37,138 nt of DNA from a filamentous cyanobacterium CCP2 (GTDB taxonomy: Bacteria > Cyanobacteriota > Cyanobacteriia > Elainellales > Elainellaceae). Positions within the stretch are counted from its first letter, which is position 1. Every line of letters starts with the position of its first letter. Below the pieces are notes generated by a model. It ran no database searches and was not told the origin of the DNA. It was given only the letters and a program-made list of their open reading frames with translations. Location: the NCBI GenBank assembly GCA_003003615.1, contig PVWD01000029.1, forward strand, positions 1 through 37,138, in the 5' to 3' direction. Below, in pieces: positions 1 to 7,841 of this stretch. The position numbers and the translations under genes were made by a program.

Positions 1-1170
1 CAATCTAAAGTTGCTTTTTTGTTGGCGTTTTTCGTTTCGTTTAGCCTGGTGTTTGTCCTGCAAACGGCGCAACCTGCCCGATCGCAAGCTGCTCCAAACG
101 AAATTCGGGGAGTGTGGCTAACGAACGTGGATAGCGATGTGCTGTTTAGCCGAGTTCGGTTAGAAAGGGCGATCGAAAACTTAACCACACTCAACTTTAA
201 TACGCTGTATCCGGTGGTTTGGAACTGGGGATATACGCTGTATCCTAGCCCAGTGGCAGAACGAAATTTTGGCGTTGCAGTTGACCCGCGTATTCCTGAG
301 CTGGCACTGCGAGATACGATCGCCGACACAATCCAGTTGGGGCATCAGCACAATATGGCTGTAATTCCCTGGTTTGAGTTTGGCTTTATGACCACTGCCG
401 AATCGGAAATTGCCGCTGCCCATCCCGACTGGATTACCCAACGTAAAGATGGAAGTAAGATTTGGCAAGAAACGATTTATCAACGGCTGTGGCTCAACCC
501 ATTCAAGCCCGAAGTGCAGCAGTTTATCCTGGATTTGGTATTAGAAATTGTCAATAACTATGACGTAGACGGAATCCAGTTTGACGATCACTTCGGATTG
601 CCCAGCGACTTTGGCTACGATGACTATACGATTCAGCTATATAAACAAGAACACAACGGACAAGCTCCACCCGATCGCGCTGACAACGCCGAATGGGTAC
701 GTTGGAGAGCCAACAAAATTACTGCCTTCATGGGTCGCATTCATCAGGCAGTGAAAGCCCAAAAAAGTAACGCGATCGTTTCTTTGTCACCGAATCATTA
801 TTCCTTTGCTTACAATCATTCCCTGCAAGATTGGAAGCTGTGGAATCAGCGCGGCTATATTGATGAATTAGTTGTGCAAATCTATCGAGATGGAATGGAC
901 TCCTTCCGCGCTGAAATGGCTCGCCCAGAACTGCAAGAAGCCCGTCAGCGGATTCCCGTGGCGATCGGCATTCTCACCGGATTAAAAGATAAGCCTGTCG
1001 GCATTCAGCAAGTTTGGGAGCAGGCACAAGCTGCCAGAGCAGAAGGCTTTCCCGGTATTTCCTTCTTCTTCTACGAAACGCTGTGGAACCTATCCCAGGA
1101 AGCAGAAACCGATCGGCAAGCAGTATTTCGATCGTTGTTTACATCCCCCGTGTTGCGACCGAATTGGTGA
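1..1170 (+). CDS. GHL10-type glycoside hydrolase (DUF187 family), 5'-truncated
   Basis: The frame is open from the first base, so the gene begins before the window; a TTG at 19 lies inside the hydrophobic stretch and is unlikely to be the start. The first ~30 residues look like the remains of a signal peptide (VAFLLAFFVSFSLVFVL, then a polar stretch ending ARSQA), so the enzyme is probably periplasmic or secreted. Counting from base 1, RGVWLTN lies near residue 36, VIPWFEFGF near 121 and DGIQFDDHFG near 190. These are hallmarks of the glycosyl hydrolase-like 10 family (TIM barrel), whose members act on surface or cell-wall polysaccharides; the exact substrate is not known. The acidic cluster DGIQFDD is the likely catalytic region (inference). 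The C-terminal end looks complete. A hairpin follows the stop. Confidence 0.85.
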   Translation, partial: QSKVAFLLAFFVSFSLVFVLQTAQPARSQAAPNEIRGVWLTNVDSDVLFSRVRLERAIENLTTLNFNTLYPVVWNWGYTLYPSPVAERNFGVAVDPRIPELALRDTIADTIQLGHQHNMAVIPWFEFGFMTTAESEIAAAHPDWITQRKDGSKIWQETIYQRLWLNPFKPEVQQFILDLVLEIVNNYDVDGIQFDDHFGLPSDFGYDDYTIQLYKQEHNGQAPPDRADNAEWVRWRANKITAFMGRIHQAVKAQKSNAIVSLSPNHYSFAYNHSLQDWKLWNQRGYIDELVVQIYRDGMDSFRAEMARPELQEARQRIPVAIGILTGLKDKPVGIQQVWEQAQAARAEGFPGISFFFYETLWNLSQEAETDRQAVFRSLFTSPVLRPNW

Positions 1171-1215
1171 GGGGAATGGATTAAAAGTGGAGGACTATCT
1201 GAATTCATACGAAAG

Positions 1216-1241
1216 ACGGTCAGATTGTTGATTCTGACCGT
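1216..1241. terminator. 9-bp hairpin downstream of the GHL10 gene
   Basis: ACGGTCAGA (1216-1224) pairs perfectly with TCTGACCGT (1233-1241) over an 8-base loop. It is followed by the doubled sequence TCAATCATT/TTCAATCATT rather than a clean T-run. It lies between two convergent genes, so it is a reasonable terminator, possibly acting in both directions. Confidence 0.45.
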
Positions 1242-1264
1242 TCAATCATTTTCAATCATTTAAG

Positions 1265-1305
1265 ACATTACATCTGTCACATGGGCTTTAGGACAGGTGC
1301 AATGT
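1265..1305. terminator. 14-bp imperfect hairpin between convergent genes
   Basis: Bases 1265-1278 pair with 1292-1305 with one mismatch and one G-T pair over a 13-base loop. It is the second hairpin in the 179-bp gap between the GHL10 gene and the V4R-like gene that converge here. Role as terminator is inferred from position. Confidence 0.35.
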
Positions 1306-1349
1306 TGTCATCTTTTCAGGTTTCCATACGCTGAGATGTCTTAACCGTT

Positions 1350-1820
1350 TCAAACGATCGGAGTAAACTCAAACACATCATAATCACTGCCCCGAAGCAC
1401 CGAACCAGTATGCTTCCCTTGCAAACGATTGCCAGTTAAGGCCTCAAGGGCCCCCCAAACAGCACCCAGCGTGAAGGTACATTTGCGTTCTGAGCCGATC
1501 GGTTCACCAGCAGAGCAAACGGTTTCACGGACATAGGCTTTAATCACATCACCTTCCTGTTCAATCCGATCGAGAACCAGCAAGCGAGTTCCATTTGAGC
1601 CCAGTGCCCAAGCTAGCTTTTCGGCAGCCTCATTTAGGGAAGTTGCTGAGTTGTTTAGCCCCAAATCCTGGGCAAGTTTTTTGCCGCGAGCGCGACCTGC
1701 TGCAATGAGTGAAATGGCGGTTGCCTTTTCGCCCAACGCCTCTTCCATCCCGACAATGATTGCCTTCAAGCAAATGATACTGCTGAAATCTCCCAATTGT
1801 TCACGTAATACAGTAGACAT
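1350..1820 (-). CDS. small V4R-like domain protein of the GTPase cassette
   Basis: A 156-residue protein read on the minus strand. A good Shine-Dalgarno sequence (AAGGAG) lies a few bases before the ATG. The pattern resembles the V4R (4-vinyl reductase, small-molecule binding) fold: an early GRARGKKLAQDLG segment and a C-terminal half with CTFTLGAVWGALEAL followed by a stretch ending YDVFEF, which matches the C-x-F-x-x-G...F-E-F layout of V4R domains. The usual late Cys pair of V4R (E-x-x-C...G-x-x-x-C-x-F) is absent, so any bound ligand may differ. No signal peptide or membrane segment, so cytoplasmic. It follows the DUF4388 - GTPase - roadblock genes in the same direction and probably belongs to that operon. 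The V4R call is a fold-level guess. Confidence 0.6.
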   Translation of the reverse strand: MSTVLREQLGDFSSIICLKAIIVGMEEALGEKATAISLIAAGRARGKKLAQDLGLNNSATSLNEAAEKLAWALGSNGTRLLVLDRIEQEGDVIKAYVRETVCSAGEPIGSERKCTFTLGAVWGALEALTGNRLQGKHTGSVLRGSDYDVFEFTPIV

Positions 1821-1881
1821 CAGTAACTCCTTGTTTCAGTTTGGTGATTGCAATGATGAATTTGAGCGTTCACAACAACGT

Positions 1882-2168
1882 TTACGCTACTAAGGGGAGA
1901 AGTTCAGAAACAATCCGCTTGATTTCCAAAAACAATAACCCTGCTTGGCATGGGAGCTAGCCAGCACCAGTAGAACTGCATCAGCCCCACAGCCCACCAA
2001 CACACCAAATCCCTTTTCTCCGTCAACAAAAATGCGATCGATCACTCCACGAGCCAGTTCATGTCCAATCCGCTCACTCAGAGAGAGCATGGTGGCAGAC
2101 ATGGCGGCAGTTCTTTCTTCATCGAAGCCGGACGGAAGAGCCGAAGCCAGAGCAAGTCCATTGATGAA
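1882..2168 (-). pseudogene. roadblock/LC7 (MglB-like) gene remnant, N-terminal half missing and frameshifted
   Basis: Reading the minus strand from 2168 gives NGLALASALPSGFDEERTAAM, then SATMLSLSERIGHELARG and EKGFGVLVGCGADAVLLVLA, the C-terminal two thirds of a roadblock/LC7 domain. A TGA at 2171-2169 closes the frame just upstream, and the usual first ~45 residues are absent; the preceding DNA is the 3' end of the GTPase gene, so a deletion seems to have joined the two genes. A second lesion lies near 1938-1941: the open frame stops early with an odd tail ending FLNFSP, but moving one base restores GLLFLEIKRIVSELLPLVA and a TAA at 1884-1882, the expected ending of the family. The first ATG left in frame (2102) is inside the domain. 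Intact relatives act as partners or GTPase-activating proteins of MglA-like GTPases, so this copy is very likely non-functional. An assembly fault cannot be excluded. Confidence 0.8.
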
Positions 2169-2676
2169 TCAGCGCAATCAATGCGTTAGAAACAGATGTG
2201 CGATCGGTGGCATTCACCTGAACCAGAGGAATTCGTCTGGTTGTATCAAACAACCCCAAGGCAAGAATAATATCATCCGGTGTCCAGGCATCTGGGTAGT
2301 CCATATGGGTTAACCCAACGACGATCGGAATTTGAACCCGTTGATTCATGAAATTAAGAATGCGGCGGACATCTCGAAAGTCTTGAGGGCGATGGGCATT
2401 GACCAGCAGAATGTAGGCATGAGCTTTGCGGATGAGAATATCCCCCATGAAATCAAATCGAGATTGCCCAGGAGTGCCATATAAATGCATCGCCTGATCC
2501 GGACTAATTGTAAGACGACCAAAATCAAAAGCTACGGTTGTATCGCGTTTGAGTTGAGCAGTTTCATCCGTTGCCCGTCGGTCAGTATTAACCACTTCAA
2601 TCTCGCTGATGGTTTGGATAAAGCTGGTTTTGCCTGCACCCACCGTACCCGTCACTACGATTCGCAAAATTTCCAT
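2119..2676 (-). CDS. small MglA-like GTPase
   Basis: A 185-residue soluble Ras-like GTPase. The P-loop GTVGAGKT is at residues 10-17, the Walker B/switch II GTPGQ at 67-71, the guanine-specificity motif THMD (in place of NKxD) at 123-126 and NATD (G5 position) at 155-158. Such bacterial GTPases usually sit next to a roadblock/LC7 protein that regulates them and act in cell polarity, motility or signalling. The ATG overlaps the TGA of the upstream DUF4388 gene (TGATG), so the two are translationally coupled. The last ~13 residues (after ALIALIHQ) are not GTPase sequence: they are roadblock-gene DNA read in another frame after the deletion near 2160-2175. The catalytic domain itself appears whole. 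Confidence 0.85.
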   Translation of the reverse strand: MEILRIVVTGTVGAGKTSFIQTISEIEVVNTDRRATDETAQLKRDTTVAFDFGRLTISPDQAMHLYGTPGQSRFDFMGDILIRKAHAYILLVNAHRPQDFRDVRRILNFMNQRVQIPIVVGLTHMDYPDAWTPDDIILALGLFDTTRRIPLVQVNATDRTSVSNALIALIHQWTCSGFGSSVRLR

Positions 2677-3563
2677 CAGGATTTACTCCGTAAAAAGCCA
2701 ACTAGATTTTGGAGTAACGAAGGACTCACTCTAGATTTTTCCGCTGTCTCCGACTTGCGTTTGTCAAGCAGATCAGAAAGGCTCGTAGCGGGAGCTAACA
2801 TATCTAATTCATCAACTGGGGAAGGCAAGGACGACTTGCAGACAACTAAGGGAATTTCTTCTACCAATCCAGCCAGCATCAAGCGGAAAGCAGCCTGTTG
2901 AATTGTAGTGGTGGGTTGGTTCAGTTGGATGGCGATGTCTTGTAGGGAAACGGTGCCTTTGGCAAATTCCCAGACTTGCCATTCGCGGGCATTCAAACGA
3001 ATTTGGGGTTGACCTGGCGTGATGTTTTGAATAGCCGAATCAGGAGTTGGCAGTGCATCAGCGAGGGCGTGCCAATTTTTGAGGGTTCTCAAGCCAGACA
3101 GAACCACTTCCATTGCTGGGGTGCTTAATCCGGTCATTTCCGTTGATGGAAGCGATGCTTTGCCATCCAAGTCAAACCGGCCCGTGCGAAATTCAAGCAG
3201 TTTCCAAATGTGCTGCATTTGAGACATAAACAGCCAGTTTAATTGCTCAGCTTGAAGTGCCCCTTGCATTTTAAGAGCTAAACCCAGAGGAATCTCAGAG
3301 CTAGAAAGCCCGTGCAGCCGTTCAATCACACGTTGACTCAACCAATTTTTTTCGACAATTTTTGAAGTCAAACCTTGTCCATCTGGGCGATCGGAAGCGG
3401 CAACCACTCGCCCCTGACGAAACCAAATGTAACAAGTTTGTGTTTCTGATGTCGGAGAGTTTGCTGAAACCCAAATTGTAAGGCGACCAGACTTATGCCC
3501 CTGGTCAATCATTCTGAACAATTCAGCGAGGGAAAAATCTTCAAGGGAACTAGCTAGGGTCAT
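2676..3563 (-). CDS. DUF4388 domain protein with C-terminal winged-helix-like segment
   Basis: A 295-residue soluble protein and the first gene of the minus-strand cassette. The N-terminus (LEDFSLAELFRMIDQGHKSG, then a beta strand and WFRQGRVVAA near residue 50) is the signature of DUF4388 (PATAN-like), found in cyanobacterial and myxobacterial regulators. Residues ~190-240 (WEFAKGTVSLQDIAIQLNQP and following) look like a small winged helix. The tail is polar and low in structure. Its stop codon shares one base with the GTPase start. Families of this kind usually serve as adaptors in signalling; that it works with the GTPase, the lost roadblock protein and the V4R-like protein is inferred from the operon. 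Confidence 0.75.
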   Translation of the reverse strand: MTLASSLEDFSLAELFRMIDQGHKSGRLTIWVSANSPTSETQTCYIWFRQGRVVAASDRPDGQGLTSKIVEKNWLSQRVIERLHGLSSSEIPLGLALKMQGALQAEQLNWLFMSQMQHIWKLLEFRTGRFDLDGKASLPSTEMTGLSTPAMEVVLSGLRTLKNWHALADALPTPDSAIQNITPGQPQIRLNAREWQVWEFAKGTVSLQDIAIQLNQPTTTIQQAAFRLMLAGLVEEIPLVVCKSSLPSPVDELDMLAPATSLSDLLDKRKSETAEKSRVSPSLLQNLVGFLRSKS

Positions 3564-4174
3564 GATGTCAAACCCGAAGGATGAGGGAGGTAGATGGGTT
3601 CGATCTCAACATTGATTTTACCTGGGCGATCGACTTCTCCGAATATCAGTCAGAGGATGAAAAGAATCGATAGAGCAGATTGAGTGAATGATGAGATGAA
3701 TTAAGAAGATGAGCAGAATAGATATAAAACAGCACCGTTCAATCTTTAGGTTTCTGTTGAGTTAGACCTGCAAAAAGATTACTTTCGGTAGCAATTAAGT
3801 TGAATGTTTACACAATATCAACCTTTTGCGATCGATGCGGCACCGAAACCAATGTATCCTGCTTGCACCTTCATGCTATCTAGAATGACATTTCTGAGGG
3901 CATAAGTTCTGAGTCATTTAGCGGATTCCGCATACGCGGTTTCTTGTAATGTCAGATACAGATTAGCAACAAACGGAAAGGTTGAAACTAATGTGAGCAT
4001 TTCATGAAAAAGCTGTAAATTTGCCGAGAATTCAGCAATATTTGATGGACGATCGCCCAAATTCTTCCTACGGTGGAAATCGGCTTGCACGAAATTCAGC
4101 AATCAGCTTGTTGCCGCCTCACCTCCCTATCTCTGTACCGATAGGGAAATCATGCTAAGGAAAATCCAAAAAGT
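3564..4174. other. 611-bp divergent intergenic region
   Basis: No supported gene. It separates the minus-strand GTPase cassette from the plus-strand PPC gene and should hold both promoters. A possible minus-strand promoter is listed separately. A minus-strand 62-codon frame starting with TTG at 4102 has no recognisable motif and no ribosome site. Confidence 0.6.
3715..3742 (-). promoter_or_regulatory. possible sigma70-type promoter of the GTPase cassette
   Basis: On the minus strand TTGAAC (3742-3737) and TATTCT (3720-3715) are separated by 16 bases, about 150 bases before the ATG of the DUF4388 gene. Both hexamers match consensus at four of six positions or better. The region is AT-rich, so chance matches are likely. 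Confidence 0.3.
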
Positions 4175-5389
4175 ATGTTAAGTAAATCTGGTAACACGCT
4201 CAGCACTGCCCGTAATCTAAGACAATTGAATGGAGCCAGAACGATTCGTGACTTTGTTGGTCAATCTGATAAATTTGATTTCTACCGCTTCACCCTGGGA
4301 GTCCGCAGCAGTTTTTCAACTTCGGTAAATCGTCTCAAATCTGCCGTTAATGTGCAAATTTTGAACGATCGAGGACGTGTAATTACTCGTTTTAACCAGC
4401 CCAAAGCTGCAAGGGGCAGAACAGTTACACGAGAACTTGAAGCCGGACGCTATTTTCTCCGCATTGCCCGCCGCAAAGGAGATACGCGCTATCAGTTAAG
4501 ACTGGCTTCATTTCCCACTCCGCTTCCTGTTCCGGCTCCTATCCCTGCTCCTGTTCCGGCTCCTATCCCTGCTCCTATTCCTACTCCTATTCCTACTCCT
4601 ATTCCCGCTCCAACCCCAACTCCACCTCCGCCACGGCCAATGGGTAACACGCTCAGCACAGCGTTTAACATTGGCACCCTGTCTGGAACTGCAACTCGGC
4701 AAGGCGTTGTGAACCCTGTTGATAATGTTGATATTTATCGATTTACCCTTAATCAAAATGCGAACCTGGAAGCCCGAATTAATGGCTCTTCAGCCGCAGC
4801 CCAGCTAGATTTAATTTTTGATGCAAACCGAAATGGTTTAATCGATGATGGTGAAATTCTTCGGACAGGTTCCAGTAACTTATCGTCCAGGAGCTTTACC
4901 GAGGCACTGCCAGCCGGAAATTACTTTGTCCGAGTCAGCCCCAGGAGTAGCAGTGCTTCTACAAGCTATGATTTTGCACTGGTGGCAACCCCAACTCCGG
5001 GAAATGTATCACCGCTTCCTGGGAATACATTACCAACTGCATTTAATGTTGGAACCTTAAATCAGCGTCCTGCCAGCACATTCGTTGCACGAGATTATGT
5101 CGGTGCGCTTGACGATCGAGATTTTTATCGGTTCAGTCTCAACCAAAACACCAATCTAGAGGTCAGAATTGCCAGTTCATCAGCAGCGGCTCAATCCAGC
5201 CTGATTTTTGATGCGAATGGGAATGGTTTGATTGATCAGGGAGAAGTTCTTCAGATTGGTTCCAGTAGTTTATCGTCCCGAAGCTTTACCAGAGCGTTAT
5301 CGGCTGGAACATATTTTGTTCAAGTTAGTCCCAGAAGTAGAAACACTTCGATGAATTACGAATTAACGCTGGTGGCGAATGCCGTTTGA
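4175..5389 (+). CDS. three-repeat PPC (pre-peptidase C-terminal) domain protein
   Basis: A 404-residue protein made almost wholly of PPC-like beta-sandwich repeats. Repeat 1 covers ~residues 4-110, then a Pro-rich linker (~114-153), repeat 2 (~156-272) and repeat 3 (~282-404). Each begins GNTLSTA/GNTLPTA, has an F-Y/D-x-Y-R-F-x-L core and ends with AG-x-Y-F-x-x-V. Repeats 2 and 3 are much closer to each other than to repeat 1 and share LIFDAN-x-NGLID-x-GE (from D216 and D346), an EF-hand/dockerin-like calcium loop that repeat 1 lacks. PPC domains normally hang on secreted proteases; here there is no protease and no signal peptide at the chosen ATG. Export by a C-terminal type I signal is possible but not visible. 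Function unknown; adhesive or structural role is a guess. Confidence 0.75.
   Translation: MLSKSGNTLSTARNLRQLNGARTIRDFVGQSDKFDFYRFTLGVRSSFSTSVNRLKSAVNVQILNDRGRVITRFNQPKAARGRTVTRELEAGRYFLRIARRKGDTRYQLRLASFPTPLPVPAPIPAPVPAPIPAPIPTPIPTPIPAPTPTPPPPRPMGNTLSTAFNIGTLSGTATRQGVVNPVDNVDIYRFTLNQNANLEARINGSSAAAQLDLIFDANRNGLIDDGEILRTGSSNLSSRSFTEALPAGNYFVRVSPRSSSASTSYDFALVATPTPGNVSPLPGNTLPTAFNVGTLNQRPASTFVARDYVGALDDRDFYRFSLNQNTNLEVRIASSSAAAQSSLIFDANGNGLIDQGEVLQIGSSSLSSRSFTRALSAGTYFVQVSPRSRNTSMNYELTLVANAV
4513..4640 (+). repeat. Pro-rich coding repeat (linker of PPC protein)
   Basis: In-frame repeats coding PVPAPIPA and PIPTPIPT units. A 24-base unit is repeated nearly twice at the start, then 12-base units follow. 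It separates PPC repeat 1 from repeats 2-3 and is a likely site of length variation. Confidence 0.8.
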
Positions 5390-5798
5390 TGCACGCTCGC
5401 ATTAAACCTGATCCAGCCAGGTTGAAGAGCTTTTAGCCTTGGTAAGGATCGCACGTCAAAGATTGTTGGTTAGAAGGAATGTTGGAGGCGGCATTTACCT
5501 GAGCTGACCAAAGTAATCCTTTGAGGTGCGATCCTTTTTGCAGGCAAATCCACACAGGCTGAGCCAGCGTGAAATGGTCTTATCAAATCCATATATTTTC
5601 CATATATCATCTTTTTTACTGAATTACCTTACAATTCGATCGTGAACCAAGATGGCAGTTAACCTTCAGCCTGTTTCGCAAGGAGCATGGCACTGGTGGG
5701 CTTTCTGATAAACATCCATTGCTTTTGTATCCTAGGCGATCCCACTGGACGATCGCGAAGTATTTTAATTAAGTATCAGTTAGGGTGAGGCAGTCAAC
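5390..5798. other. 409-bp intergenic region before the amylase gene
   Basis: No gene supported. It contains the long inverted repeat listed separately (5444-5536) and an AT-rich segment with a doubled CCATATAT near 5590-5608. The amylase promoter presumably lies near its right end; no clear -35/-10 pair was found. Confidence 0.6.
5444..5536. repeat. long imperfect inverted repeat (hairpin or MITE-like)
   Basis: AAGGATCGCACGTCAAAG (5444-5461) matches the reverse complement of 5519-5536 with a single mismatch. Inner parts can also pair (TTGGTTAG near 5465 with CTGACCAAA near 5504). The whole folds into a ~93-base hairpin 55 bases after the PPC stop. It could be the PPC terminator, a small non-coding RNA or a short mobile element. 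Confidence 0.55.
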
Positions 5799-7475
5799 AT
5801 GGCTAACATATTTAAGCAGTTAAGGGAACAATTTAAGACGCTGGGCAATGATTTAACCCCAGAGGTTTTAGAAAAGTCCAAGTCGTTTTTAAAAGAATGG
5901 CTGGAATCCAACTACGGACAACTTGCTGAACGGCGATACGACAGCGACCTCAACGGTACGATGATGCAATATTTCCACTGGTACGTTCCCAGTGATGGCT
6001 CCTTGTGGAATGAATTGAAGGAACGTTCCTCCAGTTTGGCAAAGGCTGGATTTACTGCCCTGTGGCTGCCACCTGCCTCGAAAGCGCATGGGGGAGGCTA
6101 CGATGTGGGCTATGGGGTTTATGATTTGTTTGATTTGGGAGAATTTGACCAAAAAGGCAGCATTCGCACCAAATATGGCACGAAAGAGGAATATGTTTCA
6201 GCAGTAAAAACGGCCCGGCAAGCAGGGCTGAATATCTATGCTGACATTGTGTTCAACCATAAAATGGGAGCCGATGCCGAGGAAGAATTTGAAGCGACCC
6301 CCTTTGACCCAGCCGATCGCAACCGTCCTTTAGAAGGGCTTCAGCCGATCAAATCCTGGACGCAATTTAACTTTTCGGGCCGGGGCGACAAGTACTCTAG
6401 CATGAAGTGGCACTGGTATCACTTTGATGCTGTGGACTACAACAGCTACAAGCCAGACTACAAAGCAGTTTATCTCGTTAAAGATAAAGCCTTTGACACC
6501 AAGGTAGACCTGTCTCAGGGCAACTACGATTACCTCATGGGTTGCGATCTAGATACCGATCACCCTGAAGTGCGGGGTGAGCTAAAGTATTGGGGCGAAT
6601 GGTTCATGGATACGGTTGGCGTGGATGGTTTCCGGTTGGATGCCATTAAGCATATCAACGGAGACTTTTTTAACGACTGGTTAGACCATTTGGAAGATTA
6701 TACAAAGCGCAATTTATTCACAGTGGGTGAATACTGGACGGAAAACCTGGGTACATTAGATTGGTACATTGGCAATGCTGGCGGACGGATTGCTTTATTT
6801 GATGTGCCATTACACTACAATTTCCAGCAGGCGAGCAAATCGGGGAATAGCTATGACATGCGATCGATCTTTGACAACAGCTTGATGAAGCACATTCCCT
6901 TGCTCTCGGTTACATTCGTTGACAATCACGATTCTCAACCGCTTCAGGCTCTCGAATCGGTGGTGGAAGGTTGGTTTAAGCCGCTGGCCTATGCGTTAAT
7001 CCTGCTGCGGGCGGAGGGCTATCCTTGTGTATTCTATGCTGATTACTATGGAGCGCACTACAAGGATAAAGGGCAAGATGGCAATGAGTACGAAATCTGG
7101 ATGGATTCTCACCAATGGATTATCGATCGCCTCCTGTTCGCCCGAAAAAACTACGCCTACGGAGCGCAGTATGATTACTTTGATCATCCCAACGTTGTAG
7201 GCTGGACGCGGCTTGGTTCTGAGAAAAATCCGAAGGCAATGGCCGTGGTCATGAGCAATGGTGAAAGCGGCAGCAAGTGGATGGAAGTGGGTAAGCCAAA
7301 TGCCACGTTTTATGATGTGACGGAACATGTTGCGGAACCCGTGCAAACCAATGAAGATGGCTGGGGCGAGTTTCGCTGCAATGGCGGTTCGGTTTCGGTT
7401 TGGTTAGAAAAACAATCTCTGCTTTCCCGCTTAGCGGATTTGGTTTCTCCTTGGGGCATTTCAATGAACGATTAG
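5799..7475 (+). CDS. alpha-amylase, GH13 (GH13_5-like), cytoplasmic
   Basis: A 558-residue enzyme that cuts internal alpha-1,4 bonds of glycogen or maltodextrins. After a ~50-residue helical extension, the TIM barrel starts at NGTMMQYFHWY (~52). The conserved GH13 regions are visible: ADIVFNHK (~150), GFRLDAIKH with the nucleophile D281, VGEYW with the acid/base E311 and FVDNHD with D378. The motif style matches bacterial liquefying-type amylases of subfamily 5, and the length is typical plus the N-terminal extension. No signal peptide is present, so it should act on intracellular glycogen. The ATG is preceded by GTGAGG at a slightly long distance. A hairpin with a T-run follows the stop. Confidence 0.93.
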   Translation: MANIFKQLREQFKTLGNDLTPEVLEKSKSFLKEWLESNYGQLAERRYDSDLNGTMMQYFHWYVPSDGSLWNELKERSSSLAKAGFTALWLPPASKAHGGGYDVGYGVYDLFDLGEFDQKGSIRTKYGTKEEYVSAVKTARQAGLNIYADIVFNHKMGADAEEEFEATPFDPADRNRPLEGLQPIKSWTQFNFSGRGDKYSSMKWHWYHFDAVDYNSYKPDYKAVYLVKDKAFDTKVDLSQGNYDYLMGCDLDTDHPEVRGELKYWGEWFMDTVGVDGFRLDAIKHINGDFFNDWLDHLEDYTKRNLFTVGEYWTENLGTLDWYIGNAGGRIALFDVPLHYNFQQASKSGNSYDMRSIFDNSLMKHIPLLSVTFVDNHDSQPLQALESVVEGWFKPLAYALILLRAEGYPCVFYADYYGAHYKDKGQDGNEYEIWMDSHQWIIDRLLFARKNYAYGAQYDYFDHPNVVGWTRLGSEKNPKAMAVVMSNGESGSKWMEVGKPNATFYDVTEHVAEPVQTNEDGWGEFRCNGGSVSVWLEKQSLLSRLADLVSPWGISMND

Positions 7476-7505
7476 AATTCGGAAAGATTGGAAATGAAAT
7501 AGCAC

Positions 7506-7556
7506 AAAAAATTTGACAGGCTTGATTAAGGTAAGGATTGAGTCTGTCAATTTTTT
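7506..7556 (+). terminator. rho-independent-type terminator of the amylase gene
   Basis: AAAAATTTGACAG (7507-7519) pairs with CTGTCAATTTTTT (7544-7556) over a ~24-base loop, with a T-run on the 3' side. It lies 30 bases after the amylase stop. Confidence 0.6.
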
Positions 7557-7749
7557 ACGATCGATTTTTATGAGCAGCAAATTAGAAATTTCATCGAAAG
7601 GTTTCAGGTAGAAGCGTTTCACGAAGTGCCCTTCAAGGGATATCTGTATCGTTAAAGTATCTTTTATGGATTCCCAAATACAAGTATTTGACAGAATTTT
7701 GTGTGAAATTGAAGAGATTTTTTACATGCTGTAGGGAAACCCAATTAAC

Positions 7750-7758
7750 TGTTATATA
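7750..7758 (+). promoter_or_regulatory. possible extended -10 element of the DUF1400/C45 gene
   Basis: TGTTATATA (TGn plus TATATA) lies ~85 bases before the ATG at 7842. If used, transcription would start near 7765, after the TTG at 7761, which favours a later ATG as the real start. No good -35 box is seen. Confidence 0.3.
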
Positions 7759-7841
7759 CTTTGCTAGTTCAATGCTTGTTCATCCGATTATTCAACCGAT
7801 CGCCCAAGTCTAAAATCCTGATTGATGCTGTTGAGTGTCCT

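Noticed and set aside
3914-4102. 62-codon frame on the minus strand
   Set aside because: Starts with TTG immediately after an in-frame stop, no ribosome site and no recognisable motif.
4492-4756. Gly- and Arg-rich frames on the minus strand
   Set aside because: Antisense reading of the Pro-rich repeat of the PPC gene.
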